DNA of 64,000 nt from the NCBI RefSeq assembly GCF_000179575.2, contig NC_015636.1, positions 1,403,495-1,467,494 on the forward strand. Reading direction: 5' to 3'. The stretch comes from Methanothermococcus okinawensis IH1. GTDB lineage: Archaea > AGJL01 > Methanococci > Methanococcales > Methanococcaceae. The translations under genes were made by a program, and so were the position numbers. Numbering within the stretch: position 1 is the stretch's first letter; every line of letters starts with the position of its first letter. The notes below the pieces were generated by a model. The model was not told the DNA's origin. It did not search any database and was given only the letters and a program-made list of their open reading frames with translations. Below, piece after piece: positions 56,813-64,000 of this stretch.

Positions 56813-58858
56813 TTAATATCTGTAATTTCTGAAATCATTAACCAATGTTCCATCGGGAGACAGGTTTTTAGGAACCTGTTTTCCCATTTTTTTCAACTTA
56901 TATCTCTCACACATTTCGTAATTACCTTTACAATATTTATCTTTTAACTTTTCGGCTACTTCTGGATTGAGTTCAGGGTCATGCACAAATGGACATTTTG
57001 GAAGGTTTACACATTCAGTATCTGATACTCTAAATTTATCTACCTTTTGAGAGACTATATTGGCAATATTAACAGCCTCTTTAATAGCTCTAGCAGTCTC
57101 TTCAACAACTGCTTCTTGTTCTTCGGCACTTGCTGTTAATTCCTCAGCAGTAGCAGCAAACTCTTCGGATATTGAAGCTATATCTTGAACATTTTTCAAC
57201 GCATTCTGAATATTATCAGTAGAATCCTGAGCCTGTTTTTTAATTGCATTTATTCTTTCCAAAGTTTTATCTATTCCATCCTTAATTTTAAGAAATGCAC
57301 CATTCACTTCATCTATTGCAACAACGCCTTTATCTACTTCGTCCTTACCAGTTAGACCTAAGTCAATAGTTTTTTCAATCCTGTTGTGGATACTTGAAAT
57401 AGTTTTATTTATGTCATCAACGGATTTTCCAATCTCTTCTGCAAGTGATTTAATTTCACTTGCAACTACTGCAAATCCTTTTCCAGCTTCACCCGCTCGT
57501 GCAGCTTCTATGGATGCATTTAATGCCAATAAACCAGTTTGTTCTGCAATATCTTTAATCAATACTGTAACTTCGTTGATTTTCTTGCTCTCATCCCCTA
57601 ACTCTTGAATAGTTCTTCCTAAATCATCTATCACGTTGGCTATATTTTGCATGGTATCTATTGCGTTTTCTACCTTCTTAACACCTGTTTCTGAGTAACC
57701 TTCCACCTCCCTTGCAGTTTCTACTCCTTCTTCAGCCTTTTCAGTGGTTAATTTTACAAGTTCAGCAGTTCCGCCTAAATCTTGTGATAGGTCCTGTAAT
57801 TTTGTAGATTGGTCAGTTGCTGCTGTGGCAACCTGTGATGCTGCATCAGCCACCTGGTCAGAGATTTCCTTTACCCTTTCAGATTCTTCCTGCATAGTGT
57901 TTATCTCTTGGTTTAGTTGGGATATTTGGTTTTTCAGGTCATTTGTCATGTTTGCTATATTGTCCAATGCTTTATTGATAACTTTTTCAACTTCTTTATC
58001 TTTTCCACTATCATCTAATCTAACGGTGAGTTCACCCTCAGCTACCTTATTCATTGTATTATGTATCTCGATAAACATGCTTTCCAATTTTTTGCGCTCT
58101 TGCTCCTGTCTTTTTGTATCTTCCCGCAAATTATTATGTAGTTTCTTGATATTGAGATATATATTTCCAATTTCATCCTCATTGAATTTTACATTTTCTT
58201 TTATATCATAATGTCCATTGGCTAATTCACTAGTAATTCTTTCGAGGTCTTTTAAAGGATTCAACACTGTTTTTCGTATAATAATTATGGAGAGTATGCC
58301 TGTAAATAGGGCAAATACAACAGATGCTATTGCCACATCATTTGCAAATTTAAGTTTTTCATCGTATAATTTATTATATAATGTAACTGCTTTGTTCATT
58401 TCAGATAACAGTTCCATATTATGTTCTTTTAGATACAACAACGCTTCTTTAAATTCAGGGTCATTTGGATTTTTTGAACATATTATTTTTATTTTTTCAT
58501 AGAATGGATTCCATATCTCTTTTACTTTAAGAAGTTGAGCTTTAACATCATTGGAAGCTGGTGGAATTCCTAATTTTTTATCACCATATATTAAAGCATT
58601 TAATGTTTTGTCAAATAAGTCTGATGTTTCTTTCAAATCTTTTTTATCCTCAACATGACCTGCACTTATCATAAATGCCTCTTTGGTCATTTTTTGACTC
58701 AGCATTCTCTGTTTTCCAGCAAGATTAATTATATTTCCATCATGCTGCATACTACTATGCACAATCATGGTCGTGAAAGATACTATTGCAACAATTAGTA
58801 TTAATATCGCTAAAATTGATAAAATCTTGGTTTTAACAGATATTTTGTTCAATTTCAT
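56813..58858 (-). CDS. Methyl-accepting chemotaxis protein with PilJ-type sensor and Cys-rich tail (MCP1)
   Basis: This 681-residue receptor has a first membrane helix at about 10-31. An extracellular domain has the PilJ/type IV pili-type signature [21 protein letters not shown] second helix at about 170-190 precedes HAMP, a second HAMP-like stretch and a long signalling coiled coil with the hairpin tip [22 protein letters not shown]-terminal extension carries cysteines in [28 protein letters not shown] and VNLP. The ATG at 58858 follows GGGGATATT. The signalling half is DNA-identical to that of MCP2, a sign of gene conversion. The ligand is unknown. Confidence 0.93.
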   Translation of the reverse strand: MKLNKISVKTKILSILAILILIVAIVSFTTMIVHSSMQHDGNIINLAGKQRMLSQKMTKEAFMISAGHVEDKKDLKETSDLFDKTLNALIYGDKKLGIPPASNDVKAQLLKVKEIWNPFYEKIKIICSKNPNDPEFKEALLYLKEHNMELLSEMNKAVTLYNKLYDEKLKFANDVAIASVVFALFTGILSIIIIRKTVLNPLKDLERITSELANGHYDIKENVKFNEDEIGNIYLNIKKLHNNLREDTKRQEQERKKLESMFIEIHNTMNKVAEGELTVRLDDSGKDKEVEKVINKALDNIANMTNDLKNQISQLNQEINTMQEESERVKEISDQVADAASQVATAATDQSTKLQDLSQDLGGTAELVKLTTEKAEEGVETAREVEGYSETGVKKVENAIDTMQNIANVIDDLGRTIQELGDESKKINEVTVLIKDIAEQTGLLALNASIEAARAGEAGKGFAVVASEIKSLAEEIGKSVDDINKTISSIHNRIEKTIDLGLTGKDEVDKGVVAIDEVNGAFLKIKDGIDKTLERINAIKKQAQDSTDNIQNALKNVQDIASISEEFAATAEELTASAEEQEAVVEETARAIKEAVNIANIVSQKVDKFRVSDTECVNLPKCPFVHDPELNPEVAEKLKDKYCKGNYEMCERYKLKKMGKQVPKNLSPDGTLVNDFRNYRY
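57061..57973 (-). repeat. Near-identical MCP repeat, copy in MCP1
   Basis: Aligns without gaps, at an offset of 2025 bp, with 59086-59998. Positions 57097-57973 (877 bp) show no difference by eye. It codes for the MCP signalling hairpin. Identity stops sharply at both ends. At the 5' coding end the proteins diverge at [16 protein letters not shown] against [16 protein letters not shown]. Confidence 0.85.
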
Positions 58859-59047
58859 AATATCCCCATTAATTAACATGAATTTAAAATTTTTGATTAT
58901 CTCTAAAAAATTCGATGTATTGAATTTAGTAATAAGAATTATATAAATTATTTGTGTATGTAATTGTGTAGCATCAATATTTTTAAAAATAAAGGTGTTA
59001 TAGCAGTTAAATTATAAATATAAAATAGAAAATAGTTAAAAAATAAT

Positions 59048-60439
59048 TTAAGCTTTAAATTTATCAACAGATAGTGCTAACTTATTGGCAATATTAACAG
59101 CCTCTTTAATAGCCCTGCCGCTCTCTTCAACAACTGCTTCTTGTTCTTCGGCACTTGCTGTTAATTCCTCAGCAGTAGCAGCAAACTCTTCGGATATTGA
59201 AGCTATATCTTGAACATTTTTCAACGCATTCTGAATATTATCAGTAGAATCCTGAGCCTGTTTTTTAATTGCATTTATTCTTTCCAAAGTTTTATCTATT
59301 CCATCCTTAATTTTAAGAAATGCACCATTCACTTCATCTATTGCAACAACGCCTTTATCTACTTCGTCCTTACCAGTTAGACCTAAGTCAATAGTTTTTT
59401 CAATCCTGTTGTGGATACTTGAAATAGTTTTATTTATGTCATCAACGGATTTTCCAATCTCTTCTGCAAGTGATTTAATTTCACTTGCAACTACTGCAAA
59501 TCCTTTTCCAGCTTCACCCGCTCGTGCAGCTTCTATGGATGCATTTAATGCCAATAAACCAGTTTGTTCTGCAATATCTTTAATCAATACTGTAACTTCG
59601 TTGATTTTCTTGCTCTCATCCCCTAACTCTTGAATAGTTCTTCCTAAATCATCTATCACGTTGGCTATATTTTGCATGGTATCTATTGCGTTTTCTACCT
59701 TCTTAACACCTGTTTCTGAGTAACCTTCCACCTCCCTTGCAGTTTCTACTCCTTCTTCAGCCTTTTCAGTGGTTAATTTTACAAGTTCAGCAGTTCCGCC
59801 TAAATCTTGTGATAGGTCCTGTAATTTTGTAGATTGGTCAGTTGCTGCTGTGGCAACCTGTGATGCTGCATCAGCCACCTGGTCAGAGATTTCCTTTACC
59901 CTTTCAGATTCTTCCTGCATAGTGTTTATCTCTTGGTTTAGTTGGGATATTTGGTTTTTCAGGTCATTTGTCATGTTTGCTATATTGTCCAATGCTTTGT
60001 TAAACGCCTTTTGAAGCCTGTTATGTTTCCCAGATTCATCTAGTCTAATAGTTAAATCTCCATTTTCAAGTTTAATCATGGCATTTGTAATTTCTTCAAA
60101 AGTTCTTCTAGTTCCTTTTTTATATTCCTCACATGAATTAAGTTTTTTGATTACTTCGCCAAGTTCTTTTATTATTTCATCGAATACCTCAGAATTATTT
60201 TTCATTTTCGTAAAGTCTTTATTCAATAATTTACCCATATCTCCAATAAAAACACACATGGTTTTTGAATCCTTTTTTAAAATGTTATATCCTATTGCAT
60301 ATGAAATTACTATGGATATAATCAAAGCACCGAATAGATATATAATCATCTTTTCTATAATATCAGGACACAACATACAAAGGGTCAAAAATAAAATTAT
60401 TGCTGGCGTCGAAGATAGTAACATCAATTTTTTATCCAT
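59048..60439 (-). CDS. Methyl-accepting chemotaxis protein without extracellular sensor (MCP2)
   Basis: This 463-residue receptor starts [20 protein letters not shown] and has two membrane helices close together, with a loop of only about a dozen residues (CPDIIEKMI). It therefore lacks an extracellular ligand domain. A short cytoplasmic linker precedes a HAMP-like segment and a signalling region identical to that of MCP1. Its C-terminus ends soon after the coiled coil ([10 protein letters not shown]), without a cysteine-rich tail. It may sense an intracellular or membrane state. The ATG at 60439, behind AAAGGTGAAACA, is preferred to one at 60496 that would overlap cheD by 47 bp. The start lies 10 bp after the cheD stop. 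Confidence 0.92.
   Translation of the reverse strand: MDKKLMLLSSTPAIILFLTLCMLCPDIIEKMIIYLFGALIISIVISYAIGYNILKKDSKTMCVFIGDMGKLLNKDFTKMKNNSEVFDEIIKELGEVIKKLNSCEEYKKGTRRTFEEITNAMIKLENGDLTIRLDESGKHNRLQKAFNKALDNIANMTNDLKNQISQLNQEINTMQEESERVKEISDQVADAASQVATAATDQSTKLQDLSQDLGGTAELVKLTTEKAEEGVETAREVEGYSETGVKKVENAIDTMQNIANVIDDLGRTIQELGDESKKINEVTVLIKDIAEQTGLLALNASIEAARAGEAGKGFAVVASEIKSLAEEIGKSVDDINKTISSIHNRIEKTIDLGLTGKDEVDKGVVAIDEVNGAFLKIKDGIDKTLERINAIKKQAQDSTDNIQNALKNVQDIASISEEFAATAEELTASAEEQEAVVEESGRAIKEAVNIANKLALSVDKFKA
59086..59998 (-). repeat. Near-identical MCP repeat, copy in MCP2
   Basis: Partner of 57061-57973. The 877-bp core is 59122-59998. Outside the core only short matches remain (for example TTAACAGCCTCTTTAATAG near the 3' coding end). 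Confidence 0.85.
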
Positions 60440-60449
60440 TGTTTCACCT

Positions 60450-60911
60450 TTAAATAATTTTTTCATTATTTCTATATCTAATAACTGCTTTTCCATCCTT
60501 CAAAAAAAATTTAACTGTTCTGCTGACATCCCCACCTATGTCTTCACCAATTATGCGTATTTTATACTGTTTTAATTCCTGTCTTGCCGCATCAGCATTT
60601 TTTTTACCTATGTCTATCGCACTAGATTTTTTAAACATTGCAGCACCGCCAACTATTTTTGCAGTAAGTCTGTCAGTTCTTGCACCCAATATAACCATCT
60701 TTGCAATAATGGCAGGAATGGCAGTATTAACATATTTTCCCGGATTTTTAATATTGTCATCCATGGTTTTTGGTAACATTACATGAGCCATCCCTCCAAT
60801 CTTTTTACCTCTATCATACAACATTATAGCCACACAAGAACCCAGCAATGTTTCAAGCACCTCGGGACTTTTTGAAACTTCAAAACCACCCATTTTAACT
60901 TTAAGCACCAT
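60450..60911 (-). CDS. cheD: Chemoreceptor glutamine deamidase CheD
   Basis: This 153-residue protein has the catalytic Cys26 in [19 protein letters not shown] and His43 in [10 protein letters not shown]. Later, [10 protein letters not shown] and [20 protein letters not shown] are strongly conserved CheD segments. It deamidates receptor glutamines to make methylation sites and binds CheC. It lies between cheA and MCP2, with 9 and 10 bp gaps, in a tight operon. GGTTGTTAGC precedes the ATG. Confidence 0.96.
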   Translation of the reverse strand: MVLKVKMGGFEVSKSPEVLETLLGSCVAIMLYDRGKKIGGMAHVMLPKTMDDNIKNPGKYVNTAIPAIIAKMVILGARTDRLTAKIVGGAAMFKKSSAIDIGKKNADAARQELKQYKIRIIGEDIGGDVSRTVKFFLKDGKAVIRYRNNEKII

Positions 60912-60920
60912 GCTAACAAC

Positions 60921-63785
60921 CTAAATATTGTTTAAATCTAATATGAGTGCTACCCTTCCATCACCCAATATTGTGGCTCCAGCAAGACCATGGATATTTT
61001 TCAAAATACCTGTGAGAGGTTTAACAACAATTTCTTCCCTTCCAATTACATCATCAACCACTACGCCTAATTTTCCGCTATTTCGTTCTATAACAATTAT
61101 ATAAACATCTTCAGACTCTTCAGCGGAATAATCATTAAGTATATCTCTTAACCAAATCACAGGTAGGATATGATTTCGGTATATTATGGCATCCTGACCT
61201 TCTAAATTTGATATATCTTCTTTTTTAACATGAGTAACATCCAAAACACTTGTTAATGGTATTGCATAAACTTGGTCTCTTAATTTAATCAACAATGCAA
61301 GAATGATTGCCATTGTTAAAGGTAATTGAAGTATTATCTTTGTTCCTTTTTCTTTTTCAGAGTATAATGATACACTACCTCCGAGGGACTCTATTTTGGA
61401 TTTTACAACATCCATTCCTACACCCCTTCCAGAAACATCTGAAACTTTTTCAGCAGTGCTAAATCCCGGTAAAAATACTAGATTAATGGCTTCCTGGTCT
61501 GATAGTTTATTGGCATCATCTTCCGATATAATTCCTTTTTCCACAGCTTTCTTCTTTATAATTTCAGGGTCTATTCCTTTACCATCGTCTTCAATTGTAA
61601 TAAGCACATGATTTCTTTCTCTTGTAGCTACTAATTTTAGCGTTCCCTTTCTAGGCTTTCCTTTTTTCTCCCTCTCTTCTGGGGTTTCGATACCATGGTC
61701 CAACGAGTTTCTAATAATATGTGTTAATGGTTCCGCGAGCTCATCCAATACAGTTCTATCAAGTTCAATATCTGAACCTTCGATTATTAATTCAACCTCT
61801 TTATTAAGGGCTTTTGAGGTATCTCTCACAGTTCTAGGAAACCTGTTGAATATAAAAGATACAGGTATCATCCGCATAGCCATTACTTCTTCCTGGAGCT
61901 CAGTAGCAAGCATGTTAAGTCTATTCACAGCATTGTGTAATTCCTTAATATTGTATTTATTTGCGATTTGAGTAAAATTTGCTCTATTTATAACTAATTC
62001 ACCAACTAAATTCATAAGTTTGTCCAATTTTTCAATATTTATTCTTACAGTCTGGGTTAATGTTTTCTTTTCTCCAGATTTTTCAGAAGGTTTCTTTTTT
62101 GAGTTTTGTGGTTTAGTAGATGTACTGCTTTTTTCATGTGGTTTGGAATTTTTTTTCATTTTTGACTGTTCTTTTAGATATTCAGGGGTTTCTATTATGA
62201 CATTCTTTATTTCTGGAATACTAAACACTATTTCTTTTAAATCATCCTCTTCTTTATTTGAAATTATATAAACTACAACCTCATTACCATCAAATTCTCC
62301 CTCTTGAAGTTTTTCACAAGAAGGTTCTGTTTTAATTATTTCTCCCACATTTTTAAGCTCTTTAATGGCCATGTAGGCACGAACAGATTTTAAAATACAC
62401 TCTTCATCGATTATTATTTTTAATTTATATGCATCTTTTATTCTATCATCTTTCACAGTTTCATTATTATTACCTCCTTCATCCACCCCTCCAATATTTC
62501 CAATTTTAAAATCGATGTTTATCGGAGCTACCGCAATGTACTCCATTTCACACATGGTATCGAAAACCTTTGTTATTTCGTCCAATTGTTTATTTGATAG
62601 AAAAATAATTTCAAGCTCATCATGGCTTTTTTCTTTAATTTCTTCTTCACTGGGGGTTGAAATTAATATATCTCCAATTTTTTTAATATTGGATATAACC
62701 ATGGATAATCTAACAGATTTTAAATCACAATCTTCTAGGACTTTGGATTTTAAATGATATAGTGTATATCCGTTATCCACCATTTCCTTTATATGTTCAG
62801 CATATTTATTAAAATCAAACTTGGAATGGTCTAATATTACCCCATATTCTTTAACATTATCAGATGAGCTCCGATGTTCATGCTTCAATGTTATTGCATC
62901 ATCTATTTTTTTATTTATTTTAGATAAATCAATGTCTAAATTATCAATACCGCCATTTTCCTCGAATGATTTTGCAATTTTCTCCATTGCATCTAATGAA
63001 CATTTCAATGCTTCCATGACTGATTTGTTAAATATAATATCCTCATTTAGAACATAATTAACTAAATCATTTATTTTTGTTAGTGTTTCTTTTAAATCAT
63101 CATAATTAAAGGCGTCAGCAACAATGTTAAGAACTTCAACAGATTTACTCATCTGACTAAGGATTTCATCAAGATTTTTCGGTTTTTTTATCTCGTTTTC
63201 ATTTCCTTCATTTTTTTCATCGTTTAAATTTGTTTTAATATTTACTGTTGTTTTTGGTTCCTTTAACACTATACTAATGGTGGATTTGGTATTTTGAGTA
63301 TTGTTATTTTCTTTCTTCGATTCTTCATTTTCTGCAACTTTTGAAATATTTACATTACTTTTTGAAGCTTCTGAGGCAGAGCTTCCCCCATTACCCATGT
63401 ATTTTTCTTTCAATGTTTTTATTTCATTAACTATACTATCAACATCGATAGAGCTAGTCTCAGCGTCTTCTTCAATTTCATTAACCATGGTTTCAAGAGC
63501 ATCAAGACATTTAAATAACAAATCCATAATTTCTGAATTTACAGCTATTTCACCGTTTCTTATGTTATCCAATATATCCTCCATATGATGCGTAAGGTTG
63601 GAGATATTATCAAAACCTAGGGTTCTTGCAGAACCTTTCAATGTATGGGCAGACCTGAATATTAAATTTATAATGTCTTTATTATCGGGATTATTTTCAA
63701 GTTCAACTAAGTTTTGATTTAAAGCTTCAAGATGTTCCGTAGCTTCAGCCATAAATAACTCTTTATATTGTTCCATTTCATCCAT
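60921..63785 (-). CDS. cheA: Chemotaxis histidine kinase CheA, expanded
   Basis: This 954-residue kinase is far longer than the usual 650-700. Hpt lies at about 5-125 with His47 in FRSAHTLKGSARTLGF. A degenerate second Hpt-like half at about 230-300 resembles residues 60-130 but lacks the histidine. Two tandem P2-like domains follow at about 341-421 and 453-533, each with a LKSVR motif. The dimerisation and ATPase core starts near 577 (TVRINIEKLDKLMNLVGELV; HIIRNSLDHGIETPEE; DDGKGID; GRGVGMDVV), and the CheW-like end has QVYAIPLTSVLDV. Start 63785, behind GGGGGCG, overlaps the cheB stop. Confidence 0.95.
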   Translation of the reverse strand: MDEMEQYKELFMAEATEHLEALNQNLVELENNPDNKDIINLIFRSAHTLKGSARTLGFDNISNLTHHMEDILDNIRNGEIAVNSEIMDLLFKCLDALETMVNEIEEDAETSSIDVDSIVNEIKTLKEKYMGNGGSSASEASKSNVNISKVAENEESKKENNNTQNTKSTISIVLKEPKTTVNIKTNLNDEKNEGNENEIKKPKNLDEILSQMSKSVEVLNIVADAFNYDDLKETLTKINDLVNYVLNEDIIFNKSVMEALKCSLDAMEKIAKSFEENGGIDNLDIDLSKINKKIDDAITLKHEHRSSSDNVKEYGVILDHSKFDFNKYAEHIKEMVDNGYTLYHLKSKVLEDCDLKSVRLSMVISNIKKIGDILISTPSEEEIKEKSHDELEIIFLSNKQLDEITKVFDTMCEMEYIAVAPINIDFKIGNIGGVDEGGNNNETVKDDRIKDAYKLKIIIDEECILKSVRAYMAIKELKNVGEIIKTEPSCEKLQEGEFDGNEVVVYIISNKEEDDLKEIVFSIPEIKNVIIETPEYLKEQSKMKKNSKPHEKSSTSTKPQNSKKKPSEKSGEKKTLTQTVRINIEKLDKLMNLVGELVINRANFTQIANKYNIKELHNAVNRLNMLATELQEEVMAMRMIPVSFIFNRFPRTVRDTSKALNKEVELIIEGSDIELDRTVLDELAEPLTHIIRNSLDHGIETPEEREKKGKPRKGTLKLVATRERNHVLITIEDDGKGIDPEIIKKKAVEKGIISEDDANKLSDQEAINLVFLPGFSTAEKVSDVSGRGVGMDVVKSKIESLGGSVSLYSEKEKGTKIILQLPLTMAIILALLIKLRDQVYAIPLTSVLDVTHVKKEDISNLEGQDAIIYRNHILPVIWLRDILNDYSAEESEDVYIIVIERNSGKLGVVVDDVIGREEIVVKPLTGILKNIHGLAGATILGDGRVALILDLNNI

Positions 63786-64000
63786 TTTCAACGCCCCCGA
63801 TATTTTTAATTAATTTTACAATAGTTTCTGGTATTTTTGATGGAGGCAATACTGCATCTGCAATATTCATTTCAATAACAGCTTTTGGCATGCCAAACAC
63901 AACACAGGTATCCTTATTTTGGGCTATTATTTTTCCTCCTTTTTCTTTTATTAATTTCAGACCATATGCTCCATCTCTGCCAATTCCTGTTAAAATTACT
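63778..64000 (-). CDS. cheB: Chemotaxis methylesterase CheB, C-terminal part (cut by window edge)
   Basis: Seventy-three codons are visible, entering at the right edge and ending at TGA 63778-63780. They read VILTGIGRDGAYGLKLIKEK, then IIAQNKDTCVVFGMPKAVIE and ADAVLPPSKIPETIVKLI. This is the CheB methylesterase end, including the G-x-x-x-D-G motif with a catalytic-triad Asp and the FGMP segment. CheB removes methyl groups and deamidates receptors after phosphorylation by CheA. The receiver domain lies outside the window. The stop overlaps the start of cheA by 8 bp, so the two are translationally coupled. Confidence 0.94.
   Translation of the reverse strand, partial: VILTGIGRDGAYGLKLIKEKGGKIIAQNKDTCVVFGMPKAVIEMNIADAVLPPSKIPETIVKLIKNIGGVENG

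Noticed and set aside
57744-58211. Long plus-strand frame opposite the MCP1 coiled coil, and its copy near 59769
   Set aside because: Both are mirrors of the repeated signalling region; Ser/Phe-rich composition reflects the opposite strand of Glu/Lys codons.

Overview
The window is chromosomal DNA of a methanogenic archaeon of the order Methanococcales, probably Methanococcus or Methanothermococcus and perhaps near M. aeolicus. The signs are very AT-rich DNA (about 30% GC by eye), GGTGAT-type ribosome binding sites, TATA-box promoters, an archaeal histone, L40e, prefoldin, RfcL, methanofuran and F420/flavin biosynthesis genes, SepSecS, EppA-type class III signal peptides and an archaeal chemotaxis set with CheF. 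Species was inferred from protein content and could not be tested.

Layout. 0-9.3 kb: a cut-off secreted PKD protein, a class III pilin-like protein, a TPR protein, a TusA-DsrE sulfur-carrier pair, CooC, SepSecS, MinD with a small overlapping membrane partner, a secreted Asn-rich protein and a GT2 glycosyltransferase. 9.3-18 kb: an MthK-like K+ channel, AroE, a MoaE-like protein, MfnD, a CPA2 antiporter, IleRS and a DUF356 protein. 18-25 kb: a type I restriction-modification island (hsdM-hsdS-[mntA-hepT]-hsdR) bracketed by direct repeats with a perfect 42-bp core. 25-43.9 kb: housekeeping, with HARP (protein-only RNase P), a TmcAL-like protein, tRNA-Val, a DEAD helicase, prefoldin alpha, a MnhE/EhbA protein, RfcL, Trm5, a histone, ArfC, NadE, ArfB, L40e, Tsr3, Trm-G10 and Acs. 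44-52.7 kb: a DUF4350-MoxR-DUF58-membrane operon, small and unknown membrane proteins, DUF1616, ManC and UPF0254. 53-64 kb: the chemotaxis locus (cheF, cheY and two cheC on +; cheR, two MCPs, cheD, cheA and cut-off cheB on -).

How the parts work together. The chemotaxis genes form a nearly complete relay: MCPs to CheA to CheY, adaptation through CheR/CheB/CheD, phosphatases CheC, and CheF coupling CheY to the archaellum. No separate CheW is present. ArfB and ArfC act in succession in archaeal riboflavin/F420 synthesis. Trm5, Trm-G10, Tsr3, HARP and the TmcAL-like protein form a scattered RNA-maturation group.

Most unusual signals. (1) The palindrome GAGCTC occurs about 64 times, roughly fifteen times expectation, in all reading frames, on genes of both strands and in some gaps, like a highly iterated palindrome. 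(2) The type I RM island has long flanking direct repeats, and a toxin-antitoxin pair inside it is bracketed by two copies of the 12-bp palindrome TCGGAGCTCCGA. (3) Two adjacent MCP genes share about 877 bp of identical DNA. (4) CheA appears to carry a degenerate second Hpt and two tandem P2-like domains. (5) A compact, GC-rich, two-hairpin element lies between 27-nt repeats just after tRNA-Val. All counts and alignments were made by eye.
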